The notes below the pieces were generated by a model. The model ran no database searches. It saw only the letters and a list, made by a program, of their open reading frames with translations, and was not told where the DNA came from. Both the position numbers and the translations under genes were made by a program. Below are positions 25,875-36,686 of a stretch of 64,000 bases of DNA, piece by piece; the first letter of the stretch is position 1, and each line of letters begins with the position of its first letter. The stretch comes from Bacillus sp. NP157 (GTDB taxonomy: Bacteria > Pseudomonadota > Gammaproteobacteria > Xanthomonadales > Rhodanobacteraceae), in NCBI GenBank assembly GCA_018889975.1, contig CP076546.1, positions 4,402,501-4,466,500 of the forward strand. The letters run 5' to 3'.

Positions 25875-28700
25875 ATGCGATTTGCCGGCCATGCGCCCGA
25901 GGCAACGGGCAGCCACGGGTTGTCGACTGAAAACATGCGCGGCGGCCTCGTGCCGACGCGACTGGCGAGCCCGTTGCGGAAGGCGAGTGCCCTGAGCGTC
26001 GCGCTCTGCCTTGCGCTGGCGGCACCGTATAGCCATGCCGGGGAAACCGGCGTTGCGACAGCGACAGAGACAGCCACCGCCACGGCCACCGCCGCGACTG
26101 GCGATGCCGATGCCGCCGACGCGGCCGCCCGGGCGGCGAGAAAGAAATCCGCCGACGGCGCAACGACCCTCGATGCCATGAATGTCGCCGCCACCACGGT
26201 GGTCAACGACAACGAACTGGCCAAGAAGAAGAACGCCAGCGTGCTGGTCGACTCGATCGACCGCGACAGCATCCAGGTCCACGCCCAGGACGATTCGATC
26301 GCACAGCGCCTGATGCTGGCGCCCGGCATCAGCGTCACCCGGGACGAAGACCAGCCGCGCTACATCACCGTGCGCGGCATCGAATCCAACCTCAATAGCA
26401 CCACGCTCGACGGCATGACCATGGCCTCGGTGGGCGACGAGGGTGGCGGCGCACGCTCGATCAACCTGCAGCTGATCCCCAGCGACATCGCCGATCGGAT
26501 CGACGTCTACAAGACGTTCTCCGCCGAGCAGAACCCCGATGGCATCGGCGGTGCGATCAACCTCGTCAGCAACAGCGCCTTCGATTTCGCGAAGAACACG
26601 CTGCACGTCGACGCCAACGTGAACCATCACGACCTCGAGAACGACGGCGGCCACAACGCCCAGCCGAAGACGCGCTCGCTGTTCGGCGACGGCGTGAACG
26701 CGAAGTACTCGACTATCTTCGGCGCCGACGACGAATTCGGCATCACCGTGTCGGCCCGCCACCAGGCCTACAACGCGAACCAGAACAAGCTGTTCCAGAC
26801 CTCGCAGTACTTCTACGACGAGGCCGGCGCGAACATCGCCGGCCCGAACGCCGCCAGCGGCTGGAACGGCCTCGCTGCGCCTTACAACATCGCGTACTAC
26901 GCCGACGATCGCCGGGTGAAGACCTACGGCGGATCGGTCAAGCTGGAATGGTGGCCGGCAAACGGCCCGGTACGCGCCTCGCTGATGGCCTACGGCTACG
27001 GCATGGAAGAACAGCGCACCGAGAACGGCTTCGAATTCGACGCCGCCAAGTCCGTATCCGGCCAGACGGCGACCACCGGCACCACGCCTGTTCAGAGCCT
27101 CAACGCCATCTTCGGCAACAAGAACTGGGCGCGTAACAACCAGGGCCTCATCGGCAACGTGGAGTGGCGCGGGGATGACTCGTTCCTCCGCTTCACGGGC
27201 GGCTACAGCCGTGACCGGGTCAACGTCGACCAGGCCAACATGAAGCTCACGGCCACGCCCAATGGCGACCCGAGCATGGCCTACGCCTCGGACGGCCGCG
27301 GCGAAATCTTCAACATGACCACGCTCGCCGACCCTTCGATCATCGGCAACTCGGCCTACAAGGTCAGCAGCGCCAATACCCAGCAGACCCAGGGCGTGGC
27401 CGGCCTGGGCGACGCCCGCGTGGACTTTGCGAAGAATACCGACGCTGGCGCGCAGGGCTTCGGCATCGCCGCAGGCGCCGAGTACAAGCGCATGCACGTG
27501 GCTACGGATTACACCCAGCAGGTCTACGCCAATGGCGCCGACCTGACCGGCGACCTGTATAGCCCCGGCAACTTCGTCTTCCCGAAGGCGGTGTACCCGC
27601 TGCCGTTCTTCGATTACCCGGCGTTCCTCGCCAAAGGCGGCTGGTCGACGCTGCCGCTCAATGCCACCTCGTCGCTCTACAACAGCCAGGCGTCCGACTT
27701 CGGCTACAGCGAAAAGGTCAAGGACGCTTATCTTTCGCTGCACTACGCCACCCCGGTCGTCGAAGCCGTGCTGGGCGTCCGCTACGACGACACGACTTAT
27801 GTCGCCGACACGCCGACGATCAACAACGGCGTGGTGGCTGGCAAGGCGAAGAGCGAGGGCAGCTACCACTACCCGCTGCCATCGTTGAACGTGACCACCC
27901 ACGTGACCGACGACACCAACGTCCGGGTGAGCCTTAGCCGCACGATCGGGCGGCCCGTGCCGTCCAACATCGCCCAGGCGCAGGTCGAGACATGCGGCGA
28001 CAATGCCGAATGCACCATCTCCATGGGCAACCCGCAGCTGAAGCCCGAGAAGTCGTTCAACATGGACGCCTCCATCGAGCACTATTTCAACGACGGCAAG
28101 GCCTACGCCTCGCTGGCGTGGTTCAAGAAGAACATCCAGTCGGACATCGTCAGCGTCAGCAGCGAAGCCACCGACGAGTTCGGCCGGCTGGTGACGATCG
28201 TGCGGCCCGAGAACGTGGACGATTCGAGCGTGCAGGGCATGGAATTCTCGCTGGTGAGCCGGGACATGGCCCTAGCCGGCCAGCGCTTCGACCTGATGTT
28301 CAACGCCACCCACATGGACGGGCAGATGAGCTACACCTCGGCCACGGGCCCGCGGACGATCTACCAGCTGCTCAACCAGCCGCGCAATATCGCCAACCTC
28401 GGCGCGACCTGGCACCTGCCCTGGCTGGATAGCCGGCTGACCCTCACCGAGAACTTCACCGACCGGTACCTGATCACGATCGGGGCGAATCCGTGGCAGG
28501 ATCGCGGCTTCCGCCAGCGCTACGTCACCGATGCGTCGTGGGATGCCACCTTCGACGACCACTGGTCGGCCTCGCTCAGCGCGGCCAACCTGTTCGGCAA
28601 GGACCAGTACGAAACCGTCGGCGACCATTACCAGTACATGCGCAACCTCAACAACTACGGCCGCACGTACTACCTCCACGTGAAATACGACCTCAACTGA
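25875..28700 (+). CDS. TonB-dependent receptor, Xanthomonas/Caulobacter type
   Basis: This 941-residue outer-membrane receptor has a signal sequence near residues 33-55, an Ala/Thr-rich linker, and a plug beginning about residue 90 with NASVLVDSIDRDSI, RYITVRGIESNLNSTTLDGM and a DRIDVYKTFSAEQNPDGIGGAINLVS segment, typical of the TIGR01782 group. The beta-barrel follows to the end, closing with YYLHVKYDLN. Substrate is unknown, but this group often imports glycans or peptides. A start at 25935 gives a shorter leader. No N-terminal STN domain is seen. It leads a likely operon with the next two genes. Confidence 0.92.
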   Translation: MRFAGHAPEATGSHGLSTENMRGGLVPTRLASPLRKASALSVALCLALAAPYSHAGETGVATATETATATATAATGDADAADAAARAARKKSADGATTLDAMNVAATTVVNDNELAKKKNASVLVDSIDRDSIQVHAQDDSIAQRLMLAPGISVTRDEDQPRYITVRGIESNLNSTTLDGMTMASVGDEGGGARSINLQLIPSDIADRIDVYKTFSAEQNPDGIGGAINLVSNSAFDFAKNTLHVDANVNHHDLENDGGHNAQPKTRSLFGDGVNAKYSTIFGADDEFGITVSARHQAYNANQNKLFQTSQYFYDEAGANIAGPNAASGWNGLAAPYNIAYYADDRRVKTYGGSVKLEWWPANGPVRASLMAYGYGMEEQRTENGFEFDAAKSVSGQTATTGTTPVQSLNAIFGNKNWARNNQGLIGNVEWRGDDSFLRFTGGYSRDRVNVDQANMKLTATPNGDPSMAYASDGRGEIFNMTTLADPSIIGNSAYKVSSANTQQTQGVAGLGDARVDFAKNTDAGAQGFGIAAGAEYKRMHVATDYTQQVYANGADLTGDLYSPGNFVFPKAVYPLPFFDYPAFLAKGGWSTLPLNATSSLYNSQASDFGYSEKVKDAYLSLHYATPVVEAVLGVRYDDTTYVADTPTINNGVVAGKAKSEGSYHYPLPSLNVTTHVTDDTNVRVSLSRTIGRPVPSNIAQAQVETCGDNAECTISMGNPQLKPEKSFNMDASIEHYFNDGKAYASLAWFKKNIQSDIVSVSSEATDEFGRLVTIVRPENVDDSSVQGMEFSLVSRDMALAGQRFDLMFNATHMDGQMSYTSATGPRTIYQLLNQPRNIANLGATWHLPWLDSRLTLTENFTDRYLITIGANPWQDRGFRQRYVTDASWDATFDDHWSASLSAANLFGKDQYETVGDHYQYMRNLNNYGRTYYLHVKYDLN

Positions 28701-28712
28701 CCCGGGCCCGCC

Positions 28713-29735
28713 ATGACCACCTCACTTCGTCGCCCTCGCCGGATCGCCCTGGCACTCGCCGTGGCCATCGCGACCATGGCCGGCCCCGCGCTGGGCTGGG
28801 GCCACCGCGGCCATGCGGTCATCGATCGCACCGCGGTGGAAAGCCTGCCCGCCGACGGCCCCGTGTTCCTGCGCAACTACCTCGGCTTCATCGAGGATTC
28901 GTCCACGCTTCCGGACGACTGGCGCGACGACGCCACGCCGTTCTCGAAGATGGAAGAAGACCCCAACCACGGCTGGTTCGAGGAGCAGTTCGCGTTCCTG
29001 CATCCGATCCCGCGTTCACGCTTCGAGTTCATCATCGCGCTGGACAAGGAGCAGCAGCGGCTTGCCGCGGCGCATTCGCCCGAGGCGGCCAGGACCAATG
29101 TGCGCTGGACCGGCACGCTGCCCTACGCGCTGGTCGAGGTCTACGGCCACCTGGTCACGGGCTTCCGGTCGTATCGCGAGCAGCAGGCGCATGGCCAGGA
29201 CACGGCGCACATCGAAACCGCCTGCGCGATGTATGTCGCGTGGATGGGCCACTACGTGGGCGACGGCGCCAACCCGATGCACGTCAGCATCCACCACAAC
29301 GGCTGGCAGGGTCCCAACCCGAACAACTACACCCGCGATCCGAAGGTCCACGGGCGGATGGAAAGCAACTTCGTCGACGCGATCAGGCTCAGCGACACCG
29401 ACATCCTCAAGCAGGTGAAGCCGCTGGACCCGATCAACGGCGATGTCTTCGATGCCGTGCTTGCGTACCTCGACGAGTCGCACTCGCACGTGGAGAGGGC
29501 CTACCAGATCGACAAGCGTGGCGGCTGGGCGGAGCCGGGCGACAAGGAAGCCCGCGACTTCATCTACCAGCGCACCGCGACAGGTGCGGGCATGCTGCGC
29601 GACCTTGTCTACCGCGCATGGCGCGAGAGCGCGTTGCCACGCACCCCACATGGCACGTCGCCAACGGATAGCGCCAATCCCAACTACAATCCCGAGACCG
29701 GCTCGGCGCCTGCCGAAAGGTCGCCGGGCGTCTAG
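28713..29735 (+). CDS. Secreted S1/P1-nuclease/phospholipase-C-fold protein
   Basis: This 340-residue exported protein has a signal peptide ending near ALG, so the mature chain begins WGHRGH, placing a Trp and His at the first zinc site, as in S1/P1 nucleases and zinc phospholipase C. Mid-chain MGHYVGDGANPMHVSIHHNG supplies the HxxxD..H ligands. The overall length fits the family. Substrate (nucleic acid or phospholipid) is uncertain. It starts 12 bases after the receptor, so uptake and breakdown may be coupled. Confidence 0.78.
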   Translation: MTTSLRRPRRIALALAVAIATMAGPALGWGHRGHAVIDRTAVESLPADGPVFLRNYLGFIEDSSTLPDDWRDDATPFSKMEEDPNHGWFEEQFAFLHPIPRSRFEFIIALDKEQQRLAAAHSPEAARTNVRWTGTLPYALVEVYGHLVTGFRSYREQQAHGQDTAHIETACAMYVAWMGHYVGDGANPMHVSIHHNGWQGPNPNNYTRDPKVHGRMESNFVDAIRLSDTDILKQVKPLDPINGDVFDAVLAYLDESHSHVERAYQIDKRGGWAEPGDKEARDFIYQRTATGAGMLRDLVYRAWRESALPRTPHGTSPTDSANPNYNPETGSAPAERSPGV

Positions 29736-29750
29736 CCAGGGAGTTGGACG

Positions 29751-30170
29751 ATGTTGAGCACGATTGGAAAAGCCTGGATCGTCATGTCATGTGCGTTGAG
29801 CGTGGCGACGGTGTGCGCGGCTACGCAGGACGGGATCCAGGAGCATGGGGCGATCAAGATCAGGCCGTCGTATCAAGCCTGCCTTGATGCGACAGGCGGC
29901 GTGACGCCCGCCCTCAAGGAGTGCATGAGCTCCGAATTCAGCTACCAGGACAAGCGGTTGAATGTCGCCTACAAGAAATTGATGGCTTCGCTCGCTCCCG
30001 GCGACAGGGCGACCCTGCGTTCCGAAGAGCTGGGATGGATCGGCATGAAACGATCACGCTGCGACGCTGGCGCCGAGGCGGGGCAGGCCGACGAACTGGT
30101 CGCCTACGACTGTGCCGTCGTCGAAACGGCCAAACGCGCGACGGAGCTTGAGGACCGAGGCGCAAGGTAA
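29751..30170 (+). CDS. LprI-family (DUF1311) secreted protein
   Basis: This 139-residue protein has a signal peptide (to about residue 24, SVATVCAAT) and a DUF1311 domain with QACLDATGG, ECMSSEFSYQDKRLNVAYKKLM and ELGWIGMKRSRCD, giving the conserved cysteines C43, C57 and C103. LprI in Mycobacterium inhibits lysozyme; the function of this copy is not known. It is 15 bases from the previous gene. Confidence 0.8.
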   Translation: MLSTIGKAWIVMSCALSVATVCAATQDGIQEHGAIKIRPSYQACLDATGGVTPALKECMSSEFSYQDKRLNVAYKKLMASLAPGDRATLRSEELGWIGMKRSRCDAGAEAGQADELVAYDCAVVETAKRATELEDRGAR

Positions 30171-30306
30171 AGCGGTTGTCTCGGCCCGTCGAGGCTGCAC
30201 CACTCGCCCGCCGAAGCTGGGCCGTGTCGTGGCCACGCGCCCAGGCACTTGACCCACGCACGCCACGACGGGCTAGCATCACGGGTCCGCCAGGGGTCAA
30301 CGAACC

Positions 30307-32496
30307 ATGCCTGTTTCCTACCGCGCCGCGCTCGCCGTGCTGGGCTCATCGCTTTACCTTGCCAGCGCGCATGCCGCCGACACGGAGCAGGCGCGCTGGC
30401 AACGCGAGGCCGCCGCGACCTCGATCACCCGTGACGACTGGGGCATCGCACACGTCCACGGCAAGCGCGATGCGGACGCCGTGTTCGGCATGGCGTACGC
30501 GCAGGCCGAGGATGACTTCAACCGGGTGGAGACCAATTACCTGGTTTCGCTCGGCCGCCTCGCCGAAGCCGAGGGCGAGCCGGCGCTGTGGAAAGACCTC
30601 CGCCAGAAGCTGTTCGTCGACGACAGCCAGCTGAAGGCGATGTATGCGCGCAGCCCGGCCTGGCTCAAGGTCCTGATGGACGGCTGGGCCGATGGCCTGA
30701 ACTACTACCTCGCCACCCATCCCGACGTGCATCCACGCGTGATCACCCACTTCGAACCGTGGATGGCGCTGAGCTTCTCCGAAGGCAGCATCGGCGGCGA
30801 TATCGAGCGGGTGTCGACGAAGGACCTGCAGGCGTTCTACGGCAAGGATCCCGTGGGTGCCCTGGCCCAGGTGACGCCGCCGTCCAGCTGGGCGGAGCCG
30901 ACCGGTTCCAACGGCATCGCCATCGCGCCGAAGCTCACTGCCGACGGCCACGCCCTGCTGCTGATCAACCCGCATACCTCGTTCTTCTTCCGCTCCGAGC
31001 TGCAGATGTCCAGCGACGAAGGACTCGATACCTACGGTGCGGTGACTTGGGGCCAGTTCTTCATCTACCAGGGCTTCAACCGGCACATCGGCTGGATGCA
31101 CACATCGTCGGGCATCGACGTCGTCGACGAATTCGCCGAGACCATCGTGAAACAGGGCGGCAAGCTGGCCTACCGCTACGGCGATGCGCTTCGCCCGGTC
31201 AGCACGCGCGAAATCGTCGTCATGGTGAAGGGGCAGGGCGAACGCCGCTTCACCACCTACGCGACCCACCACGGCCCGATCGTTCGGACCCAGGGCGACA
31301 AGTGGATCGCTTTCGCGCTGATGAACAAACCACTGGAAGCCTTGCAGCAAAGCTGGCTGCGCACGAAGGCCAACGACTACGCCGCGTACATGAAGGTCGC
31401 CGAGCTGAAGGCGAACTCGTCGAACAACACCATCTACGCCGACGACAAGGGCAATATCGCCTACCTGCATCCGCAGTTCATCCCGAAGCGCGACGATCGT
31501 TTCGACTATACGAAGCCGGTCGACGGCAGCGATCCGGCCACCGACTGGCAGGCCCTGCTCCCGCTGGACAAGGCGCCACGGCTGTTCAACCCGGGCACCG
31601 GCTGGATCTTCAACACCAACGACTGGCCATATTCCGCCGCCGGCCCGGACAGCCCGAAGCAGGCCGACTTCCCGAAGTACATGGACTCGGTAGGCGAGAA
31701 CCCGCGCGGCATCCACGCCACGCGCGTACTCACCGGCCAGCATGATTTCACCCAGGCCTCGTTGCTCGCGGCGGCCTTCGATACCTACCTGCCCGCGTTC
31801 GAACGCCAGCTGCCGGTGCTGATCGCGGACTACGACGCGCTACCGGCGAGCGAACCGCTGAAGGCGAAGCTGCGCGGGCCGGTCGGCCTGCTACGGGCGT
31901 GGGATTACCGCTGGGGCATCGCCTCGATGCCGACCACGCTCGCCGTGTTCTGGGGCGACATCCTCTGGGACAAGGCCAGCAAGGACGACACGCAGGAGGG
32001 CCTGAGCATCTACGACATCATGGCCGGCAAGGCGGGCCCACAGGCTCGGTTGCAGGCACTCTCCGATGCCGTGGATCGCCTCGAAAAGGACTTCGGCAGC
32101 TGGGGCGTGCCGTGGGGCGAAGTGAATCGCTACCAGCGCAACGACGCGGCGATCGCCCAGGTCTTCGACGACGCGAAGCCGAGCATCCCCGTGCCGTTCA
32201 CATCGTCGCGCTGGGGCTCGCTCGCCTCGTTTGGCGCGCACCGCTGGCCCGGCACGAAACGCTACTACGGCACCAGCGGCAACAGCTTCGTCGCCGTCGT
32301 CGAATTCGGGCCGAAGGTGAGTGCCCGCGCGGTCACCGCCGGTGGCGAGAGCGGCGACCCGGCGTCGAAGCACTTCAACGACGAAGCCGAGCGCTACACC
32401 ACCGGCAACCTGCGCAAGGTCTATTTCTGGCCCGAAGACCTGCAAGGCCATGTCGAACGCCAGTACCACCCGGGTGACAAGGAAACCGCGCCATGA
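30307..32496 (+). CDS. Penicillin acylase family protein
   Basis: This 729-residue N-terminal-nucleophile hydrolase has a signal peptide to about residue 23. The nucleophile is likely Ser201 in [10 protein letters not shown], where autocleavage would release a short linker between alpha and beta chains. [13 protein letters not shown]-type N-terminal motif and the later HTPSGLDVVDE-like region match the acylase family that includes aculeacin acylase and acyl-homoserine-lactone acylases. Substrate is not assigned. It overlaps the next gene by 4 bases, so both act in the same periplasmic pathway. Confidence 0.86.
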   Translation: MPVSYRAALAVLGSSLYLASAHAADTEQARWQREAAATSITRDDWGIAHVHGKRDADAVFGMAYAQAEDDFNRVETNYLVSLGRLAEAEGEPALWKDLRQKLFVDDSQLKAMYARSPAWLKVLMDGWADGLNYYLATHPDVHPRVITHFEPWMALSFSEGSIGGDIERVSTKDLQAFYGKDPVGALAQVTPPSSWAEPTGSNGIAIAPKLTADGHALLLINPHTSFFFRSELQMSSDEGLDTYGAVTWGQFFIYQGFNRHIGWMHTSSGIDVVDEFAETIVKQGGKLAYRYGDALRPVSTREIVVMVKGQGERRFTTYATHHGPIVRTQGDKWIAFALMNKPLEALQQSWLRTKANDYAAYMKVAELKANSSNNTIYADDKGNIAYLHPQFIPKRDDRFDYTKPVDGSDPATDWQALLPLDKAPRLFNPGTGWIFNTNDWPYSAAGPDSPKQADFPKYMDSVGENPRGIHATRVLTGQHDFTQASLLAAAFDTYLPAFERQLPVLIADYDALPASEPLKAKLRGPVGLLRAWDYRWGIASMPTTLAVFWGDILWDKASKDDTQEGLSIYDIMAGKAGPQARLQALSDAVDRLEKDFGSWGVPWGEVNRYQRNDAAIAQVFDDAKPSIPVPFTSSRWGSLASFGAHRWPGTKRYYGTSGNSFVAVVEFGPKVSARAVTAGGESGDPASKHFNDEAERYTTGNLRKVYFWPEDLQGHVERQYHPGDKETAP

Positions 32497-33794
32497 GCCA
32501 TCGCCTGCTTGCCCTTGCCGCATGCCTCGCCTGTGCCGCCTTCGCCGCGAATGCGGACGACATGCCGAAGCCTGCCAGCCACCCCCTGCTGCTCAAGGCC
32601 GACCGCGTCTTCGATGCGCGCGACGAGCAGGCGCACGCGGGCTGGGTGGTGCTGGTGCAGGGCGACAGGATCGCCGCCGTGGGACCGGAAGGGCGGGTGG
32701 CCGCGCCGCCGGGCACCGAGACGCTCACGTTCCCCGGCATGACACTGCTGCCTGGCCTGATCGACGCGCACTCGCACATCTTCCTGCACCCGTACAACGA
32801 AACCCTGTGGAACGACCAGGTGCTGAAGGAAACGCTGGCCTTCCGCACCATCGAAGCAGTGAAGCACGCTCGCGATACGCTGATGGCCGGCTACACCGCG
32901 CTGCGTGACCTCGGTACCGAGGGTGCCGGCTACGCCGACGTCGACGTGCAGAAGGCGATCGACAAGGGCCTCATCCCCGGCCCGCACCTGTTCGTCGCCA
33001 CGCGCGCGACGGTCGCCGCGCATTGCTACGGTCCGGGCCCGCTGGGTTTCCGCGAAGACATGGACCTGCCACAGGGAGCGATCCCCGTCAGCGGCGTGGC
33101 ACAGATGGTCGACGCCGTCCGCGACCAGGCCGCGCACGGCGCCGACTGGATCAAGCTCTACGCCGACTACCACTGCGGCAAGGCGAGGGGCTCGTCGCCG
33201 ACGCTGACGCAGGAGGAATTGAATGCGGCGGTGGACGTCGCGCACTCGCTCAACCTGCCCGTCGCCGTGCATTCGAGCACGGCCGAAGGCATGCGCCGCT
33301 CGGTGATGGCCGGCGTCGACACCATCGAGCATGGCTACGACGGTACGCCGGAAGTCTTCGCGCTGATGAAGAAACACAACGTGGCCTACATGCCCACGCT
33401 CGAGGCAAGCGCCGCCTACGCCGAATACTTCAGCGGCTGGAAGCCGGGCGCGCCGCCCACCGATGCGATGAAGACCTCGCAGCAGGCATTCAAGCGGGCG
33501 CTGGACGCGGGCGTGACCATCGGTGCGGGAAGCGATGTCGGCGTGTTCCCGCACGGCAGCAATTACAAGGAACTGGAGTGGATGGTCCGCGACGGGATGA
33601 GCCCGGCCAGGGCCTTGCTCGCCGCGACGGCCATCGACGCGAAAGTGCTGCGCCAGCAGGACCACATCGGCCAGCTTCGCGCCGGCCTCGATGCCGACAT
33701 CATCGCCGTGCCGGGCGATCCCACGAAGGACATCTCCGTCCTGTCCAACGTCCCCTTCGTGATGAAGGGCGGGGCGGTGTACAAACGGCCCTGA
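32493..33794 (+). CDS. Secreted amidohydrolase family protein
   Basis: This 433-residue protein has a signal peptide to about residue 20 and a TIM-barrel metallohydrolase: H93 and H95 in DAHSHIF, a metal-bridging Lys in [10 protein letters not shown], a His in PVAVHSS, another His in IEHGYDG and an Asp in [12 protein letters not shown]. This matches the imidazolonepropionase-like/Xaa-Pro dipeptidase (prolidase-like) amidohydrolases. It is translationally coupled to the acylase, so the pair may remove acyl groups and then cleave the released amide or dipeptide. Confidence 0.87.
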   Translation: MSHRLLALAACLACAAFAANADDMPKPASHPLLLKADRVFDARDEQAHAGWVVLVQGDRIAAVGPEGRVAAPPGTETLTFPGMTLLPGLIDAHSHIFLHPYNETLWNDQVLKETLAFRTIEAVKHARDTLMAGYTALRDLGTEGAGYADVDVQKAIDKGLIPGPHLFVATRATVAAHCYGPGPLGFREDMDLPQGAIPVSGVAQMVDAVRDQAAHGADWIKLYADYHCGKARGSSPTLTQEELNAAVDVAHSLNLPVAVHSSTAEGMRRSVMAGVDTIEHGYDGTPEVFALMKKHNVAYMPTLEASAAYAEYFSGWKPGAPPTDAMKTSQQAFKRALDAGVTIGAGSDVGVFPHGSNYKELEWMVRDGMSPARALLAATAIDAKVLRQQDHIGQLRAGLDADIIAVPGDPTKDISVLSNVPFVMKGGAVYKRP

Positions 33795-33834
33795 CGGGGC
33801 ATACTCCGCGCAATCACACCCACAGGGACGTCGC

Positions 33835-34698
33835 ATGGAAGGCGCGGGTTACATCTGGCTCGGCGATCCGGACGGCCGCAAGCAGGCATACGGCGAAGAC
33901 GTGCTGCGCGATGGCATCGCGCACGGGAAGGTCGATGCCGCCGCGCTGGCATGGCGCGAGGGCATGGCGGGCTGGCAACCGCTCTACCGCGTGCTCGGCA
34001 TGGCCGCGCCGGCCGGCTTGCCCGGGACGGACGTCGAAGGCGAGCAGGCCTTGCGCGACGCCCTTCCGGAGCCGCCCGGCCTGCACTGGACCTGGTTGCT
34101 CCTCCTCATCGTCGCGACGCTGGGTTTCGGCGGGCTGGCCTGGGGGTTCGTCCAGGCACGCTGGATACGACGGATCGATCCGGCCAACAAGGCAGCGTGG
34201 CTGCTGGCGATCGCGGCACCTTGCTGGGCGATCCATCTCTATTACCTCTCCACGCTTCCCTGGGTTGCACCACCCCTGCCGCCGCTCGGCCTGATGTTGC
34301 TCGAGGTGCCTGCCGCCATGGGCGGCACGGCGTGCGTGCTGCTCGCATGGTTCGCCATGGCAAGAAGCCTGCGCCGCCGGCTGCCCGCGTACGGCCTGGT
34401 GCCCGATATCGACAGCGCGTACGTCATCTTCTTCAACGTGCTCTACATCCAGGGCCAGCTGCGCTGGATCCGGCGCTGGCGGCATACCGGCGACACGCTG
34501 CCAAGGCCGCCGCGGCTCATCCTGTGGCTGGTCATGGCCGTGGCCTGCGTGGGCCTGGTCGCCTTGCAGGTAGCCAACACGATACGCATGGCACGGGAGA
34601 TGGCTCCCGTGCCAGCGCCGCATGCCGTCAGGCAATGCCCACGCCCGTCTCCTTCTCACTCAGCTCCCACAACGCGTCCGCCGCATCCGGATCGATAG
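33835..34698 (+). CDS. GYF_2 domain membrane protein, paralogue 1
   Basis: This 287-residue protein starts with a GYF_2 (DUF4339) domain (YIWLGDPDGRKQAYGED, ALAWREGMAGWQPL), then has about four hydrophobic segments: near 83-105, 119-137, 150-175 and 225-245. The final hydrophobic block is followed by a proline-rich tail. The tail overlaps the convergent SDR gene by 71 bases. Function unknown; GYF_2 domains bind proline-rich ligands. Two related genes lie downstream at 36687 and 37466. Confidence 0.75.
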   Translation: MEGAGYIWLGDPDGRKQAYGEDVLRDGIAHGKVDAAALAWREGMAGWQPLYRVLGMAAPAGLPGTDVEGEQALRDALPEPPGLHWTWLLLLIVATLGFGGLAWGFVQARWIRRIDPANKAAWLLAIAAPCWAIHLYYLSTLPWVAPPLPPLGLMLLEVPAAMGGTACVLLAWFAMARSLRRRLPAYGLVPDIDSAYVIFFNVLYIQGQLRWIRRWRHTGDTLPRPPRLILWLVMAVACVGLVALQVANTIRMAREMAPVPAPHAVRQCPRPSPSHSAPTTRPPHPDR

Positions 34699-35608
34699 CG
34701 TAGGGGCGCACGCCGTGCAGGTTGCGCAGGTCTTCCGCGGCCACGGTGGCATCGTCGAGCATCGGTGCGATGTCGCTGTCTTCCAGGTAGAGGCCGCCCT
34801 TGCCGTCGAGCATCGGGCTGGTCGCCGCCCACACGCTGGTCGCCGCGCCCTGCGCCACGCTCTTCATGCCGCGCGCCAGGTCGACCACCGGCTTGCCCTC
34901 GTCGTCGATCGCGCCGAAGTTGCGCATGTCGTCGACGCTCATGTAGCGGGCCAGGTCGGTCACGATCGCGCCGGGGTGTAGCGAGAACACCCGGATGCCA
35001 TCGGCCTTGCCGCGCGCATCGGCGCCCACGGCGAACAGGATGTTGGCCGTCTTCGACTGCCCATAGCCGAGCCACGGATCGTAGTCGCGGCGTTCGAAAT
35101 GCACGTCGTCGAACACGACCGGCGAGTAGCGATGCCCGCGCGAAGACACGGCGACGACGCGCGCACCCTTCGCCCGGCGCAACGCGGGCCACAGCCGCGC
35201 GGTGAGCTGGTAGTGGCCCAGGTGGTTAGTCGCGAACTGGCGCTCGTAACCGCGTGCATCGCGTTCGAGCGGGCAGGCCATCACGCCGGCGTTGTTGACG
35301 AGGATGTGCAGCGCTTCGCCGCGGTCGAGCACCTGCCTTGCGAAAGCGTCGATCGAGGCCGGGTCGGCCAGGTCCATCGGCAGCACGTCGATGCCGGCTT
35401 CGCCGTCGAGGGCCTTGCGCGCCTTGGCCATGTCGCGGGCCGGCACGATCACGCGGGCACCGGCGTCGCGCAGGGTGCGGGCGGTTTCCAGGCCAAGGCC
35501 CGCGTAGCCGCCGGTCACGATGGCGTTCTTCCCGGTGAGATCGAGGCCGGCGATGACGTCGGCGGCGGTGCTGGCAGCGTTGAAACCGGAGGGGATGGGG
35601 GTCTGCAT
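34628..35608 (-). CDS. SDR-family NAD(P)-dependent oxidoreductase
   Basis: This 326-residue short-chain dehydrogenase has the cofactor motif TGGYAGLG at 32-39, NNAGVMA, a catalytic Ser in AVSSRG and the active-site YGQSK. Downstream LHPGAIVTDLARY is conserved in retinol-dehydrogenase-like SDRs. It is divergent from the AraC regulator, a typical regulator-target pair. Its end overlaps the upstream convergent GYF_2 gene. Confidence 0.9.
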   Translation of the reverse strand: MQTPIPSGFNAASTAADVIAGLDLTGKNAIVTGGYAGLGLETARTLRDAGARVIVPARDMAKARKALDGEAGIDVLPMDLADPASIDAFARQVLDRGEALHILVNNAGVMACPLERDARGYERQFATNHLGHYQLTARLWPALRRAKGARVVAVSSRGHRYSPVVFDDVHFERRDYDPWLGYGQSKTANILFAVGADARGKADGIRVFSLHPGAIVTDLARYMSVDDMRNFGAIDDEGKPVVDLARGMKSVAQGAATSVWAATSPMLDGKGGLYLEDSDIAPMLDDATVAAEDLRNLHGVRPYAIDPDAADALWELSEKETGVGIA

Positions 35609-35702
35609 GGGAGGCTCCTTGGTGGGTGCCTAACCAAGGTAAGGGCGCTGGCCGGGACGATGAATGCTTGAAAGTGCGCCATGCATGCGCAATCGTACGG
35701 AT

Positions 35703-36614
35703 ATGAGCGACGACCCGATTACCTCGATCCTGCGCCTGGCCGAGTTCGAATCGGTGATGTCCGGCGGCTTCACGGCCGGCGGCGACTGGGCCGTCGCCTT
35801 CCCGCCGCCCGACAAGCTGAAGTTCTTCGCCGTGGCGCGCGGTCGCGTGGTGATGCGGATCGAGGGCGAGCCCCGCGACATCGCCATGACCGAGGGCGAC
35901 GTGATCCTGCTCGCCGCGCCGCGCCCCTTCGTGCTCGCCAGCGATCCGGACCTGCCCACGCGTTGGGCCGGCGATTTCGAGTGGCACGGCGCCGAGCGCC
36001 TCGTCGCCTTCAACGAAGGCACCGAGACCCTGCAGATCGGCGGGCACGTGCGGGTGCATCCCGCCTACGAACCCATGCTGCTCGCCGCATTGCCGCCGTG
36101 GATCCTGATCGACGGCAAGGCGCCGGAGGCCGCGACCATGCGCTGGCTGATCGACCAGATGGTGACCGAGAGCCAGCAGGCGCTGCCCGGCTCGGGCCTG
36201 GCCCAGGCGCAGCTGGCCCACCTGCTGTTCGTGCAGGTCCTGCGTGCGCACATGGCCTCCGGCGACCTGCTGCCGCCGGGCTGGCTACGCGCGGTCGCCG
36301 ACCCGCGCCTCGCGCCCGTGCTGCGCCGGATGCACGCCGACCCCGGCAAGGACTGGCGCCTGGACGAACTCGCCCGCCTCGCCGCGATGTCGCGCACCGT
36401 GTTCGCCGAACACTTCCGCAAGGTCTCCGGCAGCGCACCGCTGACCTACCTCACCGAATGGCGCATGCGCCTCGCCTGCCAGGCCCTGCAGCGCGGCTCG
36501 GTGCCGGTCGCGACGCTGGCGCGAGACCTGGGCTACGGCTCGGAGAGCGCTTTCAGCCATGCGTTCAAGCGCGTCATGGGGGTCTCCCCGGCACGCTACG
36601 CGCCAGCCGCCTGA
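35703..36614 (+). CDS. AraC-family regulator with cupin sensor
   Basis: This 303-residue protein has an N-terminal cupin_6-like sensor (VRGRVVMRIEGEP, EGDVILLAAPRP) and a C-terminal AraC double helix-turn-helix (DELARLAAMSRTVFAEHFRKV, VATLARDLGYGSESAFSHAFKRVMG). It is divergently arranged with the SDR gene across about 95 bases, so it probably regulates that gene and itself. The chosen ATG removes a 13-residue extension without a ribosome-binding site. Confidence 0.88.
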   Translation: MSDDPITSILRLAEFESVMSGGFTAGGDWAVAFPPPDKLKFFAVARGRVVMRIEGEPRDIAMTEGDVILLAAPRPFVLASDPDLPTRWAGDFEWHGAERLVAFNEGTETLQIGGHVRVHPAYEPMLLAALPPWILIDGKAPEAATMRWLIDQMVTESQQALPGSGLAQAQLAHLLFVQVLRAHMASGDLLPPGWLRAVADPRLAPVLRRMHADPGKDWRLDELARLAAMSRTVFAEHFRKVSGSAPLTYLTEWRMRLACQALQRGSVPVATLARDLGYGSESAFSHAFKRVMGVSPARYAPAA

Positions 36615-36686
36615 GCTTGCGGCATACTGCCCGCGGAATGGGGCAGGGGTGCCCCTGTCACCGCATGGATCCAGGGGAAAGGGACG

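Noticed and set aside
25851-28082. A 743-codon minus-strand frame opposite the TonB receptor
   Set aside because: Antisense shadow; the plus-strand receptor has a signal peptide and plug and barrel motifs.
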